Origin: Erwinia sp. OLFS4
Lineage (GTDB): Bacteria > Pseudomonadota > Gammaproteobacteria > Enterobacterales > Enterobacteriaceae
NCBI RefSeq assembly: GCF_002752165.1
Contig: NZ_MOMB01000045.1
Span: 115,037 to 179,036, forward strand
Direction: 5' to 3'
Length of the DNA stretch: 64,000 nt
Each line of letters opens with the position of its first letter. Positions within the stretch are counted from its first letter, which is position 1. The notes below the pieces were generated by a model. It was not told where the DNA came from, did no database searches, and worked only from the letters and a program-made list of their open reading frames with translations. This document shows, piece by piece, positions 32,531 through 40,976 of the stretch. The position numbers and the translations under genes are program-made.

Positions 32531-33265
32531 ATGAGCAAGAAAAGCAACGAGGGCGTGCCCTCGCGGCGGCGTTTTCTTCAAAAAACGCTGTCGATTATCC
32601 CATTGGCTGCCGTAGGTAGCAGCAGCGTCGTTTCTCTTGGTTCCCTTGCTGCTGATGCAGATACCAAAGCAGAAGGGGTTTCAGCGCATTACGTTCCTGT
32701 TTTTTTTAATAACGATGAGTGGCGATTTATTCTTGCCGCCACCGATCGTCTGATCCCGACCGATGCCAACGGGCCGGGGGCAGTGAGTGAAGGCGTGCCG
32801 GTTTTTATCGATAAACAGATGGAACTGCCCTACGGTTATGGCCATTTGTGGTATATGCAGGCACCTTACGCCAGTGCCCCTGCTGAACTGGGCTATCAGT
32901 CAAATCTGGTGCCGCGTGAAACGTATCGCCGTGGTATCAAAGCGGTTAACGGTCACTGTCAGCAGCAGTTTCAGAAAGTGTTTGCCGATCTCAGCCATCA
33001 GCAGCAGGAAGATATTTTGCACCAGCTGGAGCAGGGCAAACTGACCTTTGATGATGTGCCGGGCAAATTATTCTTTGAACAGCTGCTGGAAAATACCAAA
33101 GAAGGATACCTCGCTGATCCGCTGCACGGTGGTAACCAGACGCTCGCCTCCTGGAAATTAATCGGATTCCCCGGCGCTCGTGCCGACTATCAGCAGGTGA
33201 TGGATAACCCTAACAAACCTTATCCGTTAGGGCCGGTGAGTATTTCCGGAAAAAGGAGCGTTTAA
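32531..33265 (+). CDS. gluconate 2-dehydrogenase subunit 3 (gamma subunit)
   Basis: A 244-residue small subunit of the membrane-bound, three-subunit gluconate (or 2-keto-gluconate-type) dehydrogenase. It starts with a Tat signal, SRRRFLQK at residues 12-19, followed by a hydrophobic stretch, so it is exported folded and carries the flavoprotein with it. The family region contains RLIPTDANGPGAVSEGVPVFID and GFPGARADY. The ATG 32531 follows GGAAAG. Two bases separate it from the flavoprotein gene. Confidence 0.92.
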   Translation: MSKKSNEGVPSRRRFLQKTLSIIPLAAVGSSSVVSLGSLAADADTKAEGVSAHYVPVFFNNDEWRFILAATDRLIPTDANGPGAVSEGVPVFIDKQMELPYGYGHLWYMQAPYASAPAELGYQSNLVPRETYRRGIKAVNGHCQQQFQKVFADLSHQQQEDILHQLEQGKLTFDDVPGKLFFEQLLENTKEGYLADPLHGGNQTLASWKLIGFPGARADYQQVMDNPNKPYPLGPVSISGKRSV

Positions 33266-33267
33266 TC

Positions 33268-35043
33268 GTGGCAATTAAAAAAGATCCGGTTGATATCGTT
33301 ATTGTCGGCTTTGGCTGGACAGGTTCGATGATGGCAATGGAGCTGGCTGATACAGGGCTGAAGATCCTCGCACTGGAGCGCGGCGAAGCGCGTGATACCT
33401 ATCCTGATTTTGCTTACCCGCGCATTATTGATGAACTGACCTATGGAATTCGTCTCAAGCTTTTCCAGAATGCGTCAAAAGAGACCGTAACGGTGCGGCA
33501 TACCAGTGGTGAAACTGCGCTGCCTTATCGCCGTTTTGGTTCATTTTTGCCTGGTGATGGCGTAGGTGGTGCCGGAGTGCACTGGAATGGCATGCTGTGG
33601 CGTCCGCTGGAAGCGGATATTAAAATGCGCAGCACCGTGATTGAAAAATACGGTGCGGACTTTATTCCCAAAGACATGACGGTGCAGGATTATCCCTTCA
33701 GTTATGAAGAGATGGAGCCGTTTTTTGATAAATTTGAAAAAATTTGTGGAACAGCAGGCCAGGCCGGCAATATTAACGGCGAAAAAATTGACGGCGGCAA
33801 TCCGTTTGAAGCGCCGCGCAAAAATCCCTATCCGACGAAAGCGCTGAAGCAGCAGTACAGCGGCATGCTGTTCAGTAAGGTGGCAAAAGAACTCGGCTAT
33901 CATCCGTTTCCGGTGCCGGCGGCAAACTGCTCAGAACCTTACACCAATCCCTATGGTATTGACCTTGGCGTGTGTAATTACTGTGGTTTCTGTGAGCGTT
34001 ACGGCTGTTTTAACTACTCGAAAGCATCGCCTAATGCCAACGTATTACCAGCGTTGCGTCCTTATAAAAACTTTGAGTTGCGTACCCAGTCACATGTTTT
34101 GCGGGTGAATACCGATGCCACCGGCAAGAAAGCGACCGGTGTTACCTATATCGATGCTAACGGGCAGGAAGTTGAACAGCCGGCAGATCTGGTGGTGCTG
34201 AGCGCCTTCCAGCTGCATAACGTTCGTTTGTTGCTGTTATCTAAAATTGGTAAACCTTACGATCCTGCTACAGGTGAAGGCGTGGTTGGCCGTAATTATG
34301 CTTATCAGATGACCGGTGGTATTAAACTGTTCTTTGATAAAGACACTTACTTCAATCCGTTCGCGGCCACCGGTACCACCGGGATGTATATCGACGAATT
34401 TAATGCGGAAAACTTTGATCACGCCAGCCTCGGCTTTATCGGCGGTTCAACTATCTCCGCGACCACCACCGGCGGCCGACCAATTCAGCAAATGACCCTG
34501 CCAGGTAAAGCGCCCAAATGGGGATCCGGCTGGAAAGCGTCTATCAAAGATAATTACCTGCATTCGATGGGGGTCGGGGCTTCCGGTTCGGTTATGCCCT
34601 ATAAGCAGTGCTACCTTGACCTCGACCCAACTTACAAAGATGTCTTTGGACAGCCGCTGCTGAGGATGACCTTCGACTGGCAGGAAAATGAGCTGAAAAT
34701 GACGGGATTCATCGGCAGTAAAGCCGAGGAGATCGTGAAGCATATTGCACCAAAATCCTATGAAATGGGTTTTAAAGGCATGAAGGCCCATTATGATGTG
34801 CGCCCCTATCAGTCAACCCACACCACTGGCGGTGCGGTGATGGGCGACAATCCTAAAAACAGCGTGGTGAATAAATATTTGCAGAGCTGGGATGTGCCCA
34901 ACCTGTTTGTGCTGGGTGCTTGCTGCTTTCCGCAAAACCTGTCTTACAACCCGACGGGCATCGTGGGTGCCACGGCGCTGTTTGCTGCGCACGCTATTCG
35001 CACTCAGTATCTGGCTAACCCCGGACCGCTGGTCCAGGCATAA
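33268..35043 (+). CDS. gluconate 2-dehydrogenase flavoprotein subunit (GMC oxidoreductase)
   Basis: A 591-residue FAD-dependent subunit that oxidises D-gluconate at C2 (or a related aldonate) in the periplasm. The N-terminal dinucleotide fold is IVIVGFGWTGSMMAMELAD. A cysteine-rich stretch CNYCGFCERYGCF near residue 235 is typical of this family. The C-terminal GMC block includes THTTGGAVMGDNP and NPTGIVGATALFAAH. It has no signal of its own and probably hitch-hikes with the Tat-dependent small subunit. It is the middle gene of the operon. Confidence 0.94.
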   Translation: MAIKKDPVDIVIVGFGWTGSMMAMELADTGLKILALERGEARDTYPDFAYPRIIDELTYGIRLKLFQNASKETVTVRHTSGETALPYRRFGSFLPGDGVGGAGVHWNGMLWRPLEADIKMRSTVIEKYGADFIPKDMTVQDYPFSYEEMEPFFDKFEKICGTAGQAGNINGEKIDGGNPFEAPRKNPYPTKALKQQYSGMLFSKVAKELGYHPFPVPAANCSEPYTNPYGIDLGVCNYCGFCERYGCFNYSKASPNANVLPALRPYKNFELRTQSHVLRVNTDATGKKATGVTYIDANGQEVEQPADLVVLSAFQLHNVRLLLLSKIGKPYDPATGEGVVGRNYAYQMTGGIKLFFDKDTYFNPFAATGTTGMYIDEFNAENFDHASLGFIGGSTISATTTGGRPIQQMTLPGKAPKWGSGWKASIKDNYLHSMGVGASGSVMPYKQCYLDLDPTYKDVFGQPLLRMTFDWQENELKMTGFIGSKAEEIVKHIAPKSYEMGFKGMKAHYDVRPYQSTHTTGGAVMGDNPKNSVVNKYLQSWDVPNLFVLGACCFPQNLSYNPTGIVGATALFAAHAIRTQYLANPGPLVQA

Positions 35044-35060
35044 ACAGGGTAGAGACGACA

Positions 35061-36362
35061 ATGACTATGCGTTTAAAAGGAATCATTTCCCTGTTATCAC
35101 TGGCGTGGCTGCCACTTGGTGCTTACGCCGTTGATGGTAGCTCCGCGATCAGCAAGGGACAGTATCTGGCAACGGCGGGTGACTGCGTGGCCTGTCATAC
35201 TGCCGCAGACGGCAAACCTTTTGCGGGTGGCCTGAAAATGTCAACGCCGGTCGGGGCAATATACAGTACTAACATTACCCCGGATAAAGAGACCGGTATT
35301 GGTGAATACAGTTATCAGGAGTTCGCCACCGCGCTGCGAGACGGAATTGCGAAAGATGGTCATCATCTTTATCCGGCGATGCCTTATACCTCGTTTGCGA
35401 AAATTAATGACGAAGATATGCACGCGCTGTACGATTTTTTTATGCAGCAGGTGCAGCCGGTTAAACAGGCTAATCGTGACAGTGATATTCCGTGGCCGCT
35501 CAATATGCGCTGGCCGCTGGGGCTCTGGAACCGGCTATTCCATGACAACGACGTGTTTCAGCCCGATGCCAATCAGAGTGCTGAATGGAATCGCGGCGCT
35601 TATCTGATACAGGGGCTGGAACACTGCGGTACCTGCCATACGCCGCGTGGTATTGCTTTTGAGGAAAAAGCACTGGATCAAAATGACAGTGCCTATCTGA
35701 CGGGTGGAACGCTGGAAGGCTGGCATGCGCCCAATCTGACCGGCAACATGAAAGATGGCCTGGGACGCTGGAAGCAGGAGGAGATTGAAACCTTTCTGAA
35801 AACCGGCCGAACCAGCAACACCATGGCGTTTGGTTCAATGACGGATGTGATTGAGCATAGTACCCAGTATCTCAGTGATGCTGACCTGAAGGCGATGGCG
35901 GTCTACCTGAAATCGCTTAAACCTTCCGATCCGGCTGCCAAAGCACCTGCACAACAGGATGACACCACGGCCGCCCTGGTAAAAGGTGACGTCAGCCAGC
36001 CTGGTGCCCAAGAATATATGGACAACTGTGCCGCCTGTCATCGCATTGATGGTAAAGGTTATACCAATGCATTCCCGGCGTTGGCGCACAATAGCGCGCT
36101 GATGAGTGATGATCCCTCATCATTGATCAGTATTGTGCTGAAAGGGGGCAAAGCCGCGGTTACACAGAGCGCGAAAAGCGGTATGTCGATGCCGGATTTT
36201 GGCTGGCGGCTTAACGATCAGCAGGTTGCCAGTTTGCTGACCTTTGTGCGCAATAGCTGGGGGAATCAGGCCAGCGCGGTGACGGCCGATCAGGTCAAAG
36301 AGGTGCGTAAAGCGTCTTCTACTGCAGAACAGAAAGACGTTCATCATAGTGATAAGCGTTAA
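35061..36362 (+). CDS. gluconate 2-dehydrogenase cytochrome c subunit
   Basis: A 433-residue triheme cytochrome c that passes electrons to ubiquinone. A cleavable signal ends near AYAV. Three CXXCH motifs are visible: CVACH (about residue 45), CGTCH (about 193) and CAACH (about 328), each with a later methionine ligand region. Its place as third gene matches known gluconate and sorbitol dehydrogenases. An intrinsic terminator follows at 36383-36413. Confidence 0.95.
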   Translation: MTMRLKGIISLLSLAWLPLGAYAVDGSSAISKGQYLATAGDCVACHTAADGKPFAGGLKMSTPVGAIYSTNITPDKETGIGEYSYQEFATALRDGIAKDGHHLYPAMPYTSFAKINDEDMHALYDFFMQQVQPVKQANRDSDIPWPLNMRWPLGLWNRLFHDNDVFQPDANQSAEWNRGAYLIQGLEHCGTCHTPRGIAFEEKALDQNDSAYLTGGTLEGWHAPNLTGNMKDGLGRWKQEEIETFLKTGRTSNTMAFGSMTDVIEHSTQYLSDADLKAMAVYLKSLKPSDPAAKAPAQQDDTTAALVKGDVSQPGAQEYMDNCAACHRIDGKGYTNAFPALAHNSALMSDDPSSLISIVLKGGKAAVTQSAKSGMSMPDFGWRLNDQQVASLLTFVRNSWGNQASAVTADQVKEVRKASSTAEQKDVHHSDKR

Positions 36363-36382
36363 GACGCATCCTGCCAAATGCT

Positions 36383-36413
36383 AAAAAAGCAGCGCTATTG
36401 CGCTGCTTTTTTT
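36383..36413. terminator. terminator after the gluconate dehydrogenase operon
   Basis: AGCAGCGC (36388-36395) pairs with GCGCTGCT (36400-36407) around TATT, with A-rich and T-rich flanks. It can serve the operon and the convergent VirK-type gene. Confidence 0.9.
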
Positions 36414-37374
36414 AACCTGCCAGCGGGCAGTGTTGCGCTATCTGTGCGCTGAGCTGGTCTAGCAAATCATAACGCCGGCGATATTCAGCCCGCTTTTTAC
36501 TGGCAATATCGTCAATTGCTTTTCTTGGCATCTGTAACGGTAGCACGAAGCGGTTTTTCGCATCCTGTACCGCACCAAGCGACTCCCAGAACTGATCGTA
36601 GTCTGCGTGAATTTTATCTTTTTTCCTGCTCTTGTAACGCCAGGACGCATAAATATGATTCACATTACTGACGGCGATAACCTGCTCAACCGATAATTGG
36701 CGCGCCAGATTAATCATGGCCTCGGTCAGTAAACGCTTCGGGAACAGTCCATGACAGGACTTGGTTGCCAGCTGAATTTTCTCGTGCGGCGTCTCGTTTC
36801 TTGCCCCTTGCAGGCCACCAATGAAAATGGTTTTTCGGTTATCGATGTTGACTAATGCAAAGGTCAACAGAGCCAGTACGGTATTCTCTTCGTCACAGAA
36901 TTGCAGCGAGGCTTCGCCTTCCTTACTCAGAAAGTCGTGAGCCGTTAATTTAATGCTGAACTTTTCCTGGTTTTTGCCGCTAATCTCCGCCAGCGTTGCG
37001 CCACGATCGGACAGATAACCGTCAGTAATATTAGCCGGCAGCGCCTCGCAGAACGTGCGGTAGTGGTTGTTAATACCAGCAAGTTTCTGGCTCTGGCTAA
37101 TACCCAGCGCCATCCACGGCCGCTGTAAGCGACAGGGCAGGCCAGGCTGGGCCTTTATAATCTGATTAAAAAACGGATTTTTTGCCATTTCAGAGAGATA
37201 AAAAAAAGTGTGAAATGGCATACAAAGAGAACGTATGACAAATTTTCTACGGTATTTTTTTTCCAGCCAGTACTTGCCCGGAGTCATATTACCCCGAGCC
37301 AGACTCAAAAAAAGAGACCAGCCGTTTAACGGTTTAGCGCCATAAATGTTATTTGCTGTATGAATAGATGACAC
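36412..37374 (-). CDS. VirK/YbjX family protein (DUF535)
   Basis: A 320-residue member of the VirK/YbjX family, linked in Salmonella and Shigella to envelope remodelling, peptide resistance and virulence. Family sequence includes IFIGGLQGAR, AMINLARQLSVEQVIAVSNVNH and YASWRYKSRKKDKIHADYDQFWESLG. The start is GTG behind GGCGGA. A PhoP-type direct repeat lies about 110 bases upstream, in agreement with PhoP control of ybjX and virK elsewhere. The biochemical role is unknown. Confidence 0.9.
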   Translation of the reverse strand: MSSIHTANNIYGAKPLNGWSLFLSLARGNMTPGKYWLEKKYRRKFVIRSLCMPFHTFFYLSEMAKNPFFNQIIKAQPGLPCRLQRPWMALGISQSQKLAGINNHYRTFCEALPANITDGYLSDRGATLAEISGKNQEKFSIKLTAHDFLSKEGEASLQFCDEENTVLALLTFALVNIDNRKTIFIGGLQGARNETPHEKIQLATKSCHGLFPKRLLTEAMINLARQLSVEQVIAVSNVNHIYASWRYKSRKKDKIHADYDQFWESLGAVQDAKNRFVLPLQMPRKAIDDIASKKRAEYRRRYDLLDQLSAQIAQHCPLAG

Positions 37375-37480
37375 AATAGTTCCGCCATAATAATCTGAAC
37401 CACGATGCAGGGTAAACGATTGATTATAATTGCTAACATTACCCGTAACATAAGGCGTGGCAATAATATCATCAGTATGA

Positions 37481-37497
37481 TAAACGGATTTTAAACC
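37481..37497 (-). promoter_or_regulatory. PhoP box upstream of the VirK/YbjX gene
   Basis: On the minus strand it reads GGTTTA-AAATC-CGTTTA, a near-perfect match to the PhoP direct repeat (T/G)GTTTA-N5-(T/G)GTTTA. A TATTAT-like -10 lies about 12 bases downstream, the spacing of PhoP-activated promoters. Confidence 0.65.
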
Positions 37498-37568
37498 TGC
37501 AGTTAGGCTATTTTCTTCCGTAGGGCAACAAAAGGTGTTTTATTTAACTTCCGTTTAATAATCTTTAT

Positions 37569-37703
37569 TAAGGCCAGAAAGGTCTTATCCATAAGAAACG
37601 GATAAAACAGGGCGATAAATTAAATTTATCAATGAAAATAACGTCCTGTCTCGGGTGGCTGGACGTTAATACTATTGCCTGAGAATGGCGTTTAATTTCT
37701 CAG
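37569..37703. repeat. cluster of four inverted repeats
   Basis: TAAGGCC-AGAAA-GGTCTTA (37569-37587), TTATCC...GGATAA (37585-37605, sharing three bases with the first, so mutually exclusive as RNA), TAACGTCC...GGACGTTA (37639-37668) and CTGAGAA...TTCTCAG (37679-37703). None has an adjoining T-run. Confidence 0.55.
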
Positions 37704-38182
37704 ACAAACTGCACAGTTCTTCGTCCGGCGTGCGGTGGGTTTATCGGTAAACCGGAAAAAGGTGATTATTGCCAGGATACGACAACCTGCCGGTGTTTAC
37801 TGAATGCCAGGGCGGATGACCCTTTCTTCGTGCGCTGAGCACCTGTTAACTCTGTGTTCCGTGCGGCGGTCGCAGAGGGCAGCCGGCTAACCGCTCGCCA
37901 GTATGTGGTGTGGTAGAATAACGGCTGTGGTGATGGGACCGGCCGGTGCCAGGCTTAAACCACCTTTGAAGATACCGTCATCCCCGCAGCGTTATGGCAG
38001 TCAGTGACGATGTCTGTCAGGTGTCCGTGCCGCCAGTCTCTATTCTGGTCGCCTGTTTTAATTATGACGCTGCGCTCGTCAGTCAGCGCATAACAGCCTG
38101 ACAGAATGCGGTTGTCATAAATAAAGCAAAAGATGTTAAATAAACTGACTGGCACGGCAATCTGGATTTAAAAGACAGGGGG

Positions 38183-38201
38183 TTATAATATGATATTATA
38201 A
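38183..38201. repeat. 19-base AT palindrome
   Basis: TTATAATAT-G-ATATTATAA is a perfect palindrome with a central G, about 270 bases before treF. It could be an operator or a strong curved/cruciform site. Confidence 0.55.
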
Positions 38202-38382
38202 TAATCTCAGCAATTACAGTCAGTTACTTTGTTTTATGTTGGTCAGGTTTGTGATGCGTGGGTTATTATTTTGCACAGACTTATCCGAAAAACGATTTAA
38301 ATAATATGACAAAATGTGTTGGTTAATAACTGATAATAAATCAGCGCGCTATATTTTTGATCTCTTTTACATTGTAGGTGTT

Positions 38383-38410
38383 TTGATTCCAGCACGCCTT
38401 CCTCTATAAT
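38383..38410 (+). promoter_or_regulatory. treF promoter
   Basis: TTGATT (38383-38388), a 16-base spacer and a perfect TATAAT (38405-38410) preceded by C. The extended CTATAAT form suits RpoS, which controls treF in E. coli. Transcription would start near 38417, leaving a leader of about 55 bases. Confidence 0.55.
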
Positions 38411-38460
38411 AAGAAACGTCATCCGCAAATAAGTATTACGTCAGGTTCCCGACGACGTAT

Positions 38461-38470
38461 AAGGAGGAGG
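38461..38470 (+). promoter_or_regulatory. treF Shine-Dalgarno that decides the start
   Basis: AAGGAGGAGG is an unusually strong ribosome site. No ATG, GTG or TTG lies in the treF frame within reach of it; ATT at 38473 is five bases from AAGGAGG. This supports initiation at a non-canonical codon. Confidence 0.7.
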
Positions 38471-38472
38471 TT

Positions 38473-40131
38473 ATTATCAATATTCAGCATAAAGATATCG
38501 ATAACATCTATCCTGGCAGTAACGACGAAGAGAAGAACCTGTTCAACAAAGACTGGGAAATTATTCCTGCCGATCCGGCTGAGGTCGAACCCCAGCCGGA
38601 AGTGATTCATGGTATGCCGGTTCCGGATGTTCTGACGCCGGCAGACCGATATCTTGAGCTGTTCGAGACGGTTCAGCTTGAACGTGTCTTTGCTGACAGC
38701 AAAACGTTTGCCGATTGCGCACCGCTCAAAGATCCGCAGCTGATCCTTGACGAGTACCGCCGGCTGCGCCATCTGCCGGAATTCGATCTAAAACAGTTTG
38801 TTGCCGACAACTTTGAATATACTCCGGTCGAAGAGAGCGACTACGTTTCCGATCCGCGCAAAACGCTTGCTCAGCATATTGATGAACTGTGGCCGATCCT
38901 GACGAAGGAGCCGCGCAGCCAGTCACCGTTTTCATCGCTATTACCTCTGCCTAAATCCTATGTTGTACCCGGTGGGCGCTTTAGTGAGACCTATTACTGG
39001 GATTCCTATTTCAGCATGCTTGGGCTGGCAGAAAGCGGACGCGAAGATTTGTTGCGCAATATGGCTGACAACTTTGCCTGGCTCATTGATAATTACGGTC
39101 ATATCCCCAATGGCAATCGTACCTATTACCTGAGTCGTTCACAGCCGCCGGTTTTTGCGCTGATGGTTGAACTGTTTGAAGAGGACGGCATTCGCGGTTC
39201 AAAACGTTACCTCAGCCAGTTAATTAAAGAACATGATTACTGGATGGATGGCGCTTCTACACTGGAACCACAGCAGGCGTATCGTCATGTAGTGAGATTG
39301 CCCGATGGTTCTTTGCTTAACCGTTACTGGGATGATCGCGATACGCCGCGCGATGAGTCCTATGCCGAGGACGTGGAAACCGCCCGAATGTCTTCGCGGC
39401 CGGCCAGCGAAGTGTATCGCGATCTGCGCGCTGGAGCGGCCTCTGGCTGGGATTATTCCTCGCGCTGGCTGCGTGATCCGGACCGGCTGGCCAGCATTCG
39501 CACCACCCAGTTTTTGCCGATCGATCTTAATGCGTTGCTGTATAAGCTGGAATGTATGATCGCTACCATTTCCGCCAGCGCGGGTGACGAAACCACTTCG
39601 GCACGTTTTAATCAGTTTGCGATTCGGCGGCGGCGCGCAATTGATCGCTATATGTGGGATTATCATGCCAACATTTATCGTGACTATGACTGGCGTCGTC
39701 AGCGGCTGGCTGCCTACACTGCGGCGGTTGTCGTGCCGCTGTATGTCGGACTGGCCAGCCCGGTGCAAGGCACTTTTGTTGCCCGCGCGCTGGAAAAAGA
39801 CCTGCTCAGTGCCGGTGGTCTGGTCACTTCCCTGCACCATTCCGGTCAGCAATGGGATAGTCCTAATGCCTGGGCGCCACTACAATGGATGGCGATTCAG
39901 GGGCTAAATGCTTATGGTGAAGAGGCCATGGGTGCCGAGCTGGCACGACGCTGGCTGACCACGGTACATGATTTTTATCGCCAGCATGCCAAGCTGGTGG
40001 AGAAATATGACATTGTTGGTAGTGAGGTAAAAGCTGGCGGTGGCGGTGAGTATCCGTTACAGGACGGGTTTGGCTGGACCAACGGCGTGACGCGCCGGCT
40101 GATCGCGCTTTATCCCGGCGTGGTTGATTAA
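38473..40131 (+). CDS. treF: cytoplasmic trehalase, with a probable ATT start codon
   Basis: Hydrolyses trehalose to two glucoses in the cytoplasm. No signal peptide is seen. Trehalase signatures are [15 protein letters not shown] (about residue 163) and [15 protein letters not shown] (about 460), and the C-terminus is [19 protein letters not shown]. coli TreF has 549 residues; starting at ATT 38473 gives 552, with an N-terminal tail ending EPQPEVIHG as in E. coli EPEPEMIEG. The frame is closed by TAA at 38410-38412 and has no ATG, GTG or TTG before GTG 38602. That GTG would give 509 residues with a poor ribosome site. Identity is sure; the start codon is not. Confidence 0.9.
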   Translation: MINIQHKDIDNIYPGSNDEEKNLFNKDWEIIPADPAEVEPQPEVIHGMPVPDVLTPADRYLELFETVQLERVFADSKTFADCAPLKDPQLILDEYRRLRHLPEFDLKQFVADNFEYTPVEESDYVSDPRKTLAQHIDELWPILTKEPRSQSPFSSLLPLPKSYVVPGGRFSETYYWDSYFSMLGLAESGREDLLRNMADNFAWLIDNYGHIPNGNRTYYLSRSQPPVFALMVELFEEDGIRGSKRYLSQLIKEHDYWMDGASTLEPQQAYRHVVRLPDGSLLNRYWDDRDTPRDESYAEDVETARMSSRPASEVYRDLRAGAASGWDYSSRWLRDPDRLASIRTTQFLPIDLNALLYKLECMIATISASAGDETTSARFNQFAIRRRRAIDRYMWDYHANIYRDYDWRRQRLAAYTAAVVVPLYVGLASPVQGTFVARALEKDLLSAGGLVTSLHHSGQQWDSPNAWAPLQWMAIQGLNAYGEEAMGAELARRWLTTVHDFYRQHAKLVEKYDIVGSEVKAGGGGEYPLQDGFGWTNGVTRRLIALYPGVVD

Positions 40132-40332
40132 TACGCCGCCGTTTGTGCTTCTGGCGATATCCTTTTTTTCTGATTAGCGCGCCGCCGACTGGCGGCGTAA
40201 TGATGAGCAATAAAATAGTTGCTCAGGGATATTGCTTAAAATATTTGAATAATACTAACAAAAGCTTTTACTAACCTGCGCCAGCAGAATTCTGCACAAT
40301 CACTATTCCATTCTGAATAAAAGGGCCGACGA

Positions 40333-40917
40333 ATGTCAGTAATGAAAAAATGGTGTGTACCGCTGGTAATGGGACTGGGTATCTATTCGCAGCTGGCCGC
40401 TGCTGCAGGTGAAAGTTATGCCATTGATCCTGGCCATACTTCGGTGATCGTCTCCTGGACCCACTTCGGTTTTTCCCATCCGACCGCCTCCATCAGCGAT
40501 GCATCAGGTCATATTCTGTTTGATAAAGCCGACCCCACGCAATCAAAAGTGGATGTCACTCTGCCGCTGAAAACCATTGATACCAGAGTACCGGCTCTGA
40601 CTAAAGAGTTTTTGGGAGCCAAATATTTCGACGTGAAAAAATACCCGACGGCCACTTTTCGTAGCAGCAAAGTCAGCGCAACCGGTGATAATAAATTTGA
40701 TGTTGCCGGCGATCTGACCATAAAAGGCATTACCAAACCGGTGGTGTTTCACGCGCTGCTGAATAAGCAGGATATGCACCCGATGGTGAAAAAGCAGGCG
40801 ATTGGCTTTGATGCCACTACCACCATTAAACGTTCTGATTTCAAACTCGACCAGTATGTTCCGGCGGTCAGTGATGAAGTTGAACTGCGTATTTCTACTG
40901 AAGCCTACGCAAAATAA
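40333..40917 (+). CDS. YceI-family periplasmic lipid-binding protein
   Basis: A 194-residue secreted YceI/lipocalin-like beta-barrel protein. The signal peptide ends at AAAA (about residue 24). Typical sequence is YAIDPGHTSVIVSWTHFGFSHPTA, TFRSSKVSATGDNKFDVAGDLTIKG (split here for brevity) and RSDFKLDQYVPAVSDEVEL. Homologues bind polyisoprenoids and are induced by base or osmotic stress. In E. coli yceI is cotranscribed with yceJ, a cytochrome b561 gene that is absent here. A strong hairpin follows. Confidence 0.9.
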   Translation: MSVMKKWCVPLVMGLGIYSQLAAAAGESYAIDPGHTSVIVSWTHFGFSHPTASISDASGHILFDKADPTQSKVDVTLPLKTIDTRVPALTKEFLGAKYFDVKKYPTATFRSSKVSATGDNKFDVAGDLTIKGITKPVVFHALLNKQDMHPMVKKQAIGFDATTTIKRSDFKLDQYVPAVSDEVELRISTEAYAK

Positions 40918-40933
40918 TCGTTTGCCGCGACCC

Positions 40934-40959
40934 GGCCCGTGAGCGAAGAGCCACGGGCC
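40934..40959. terminator. GC-rich hairpin between convergent yceI-like and dehydratase genes
   Basis: GGCCCGTG (40934-40941) pairs perfectly with CACGGGCC (40952-40959) around a ten-base loop, without a T-run. Confidence 0.5.
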
Positions 40960-40976
40960 TGGGCGCCGGAGAAGGG

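Larger units (their letters stand above)
37375..38472. other. 1.1-kb non-coding region between the VirK-type gene and treF
   Basis: No gene is recognisable. It holds a PhoP-type box (37481-37497), a run of four inverted repeats (37569-37703), a GC-rich middle (about 37720-38000), a 19-base AT palindrome (38183-38201) and the treF promoter and leader (38383-38472). The minus-strand frame at 37955-38155 shows no family motif. The size and structures leave room for a small RNA. Confidence 0.5.

Noticed and set aside
37955..38155. Minus-strand 66-residue frame before treF
   Set aside because: No recognisable family, poor codon use and no ribosome site.
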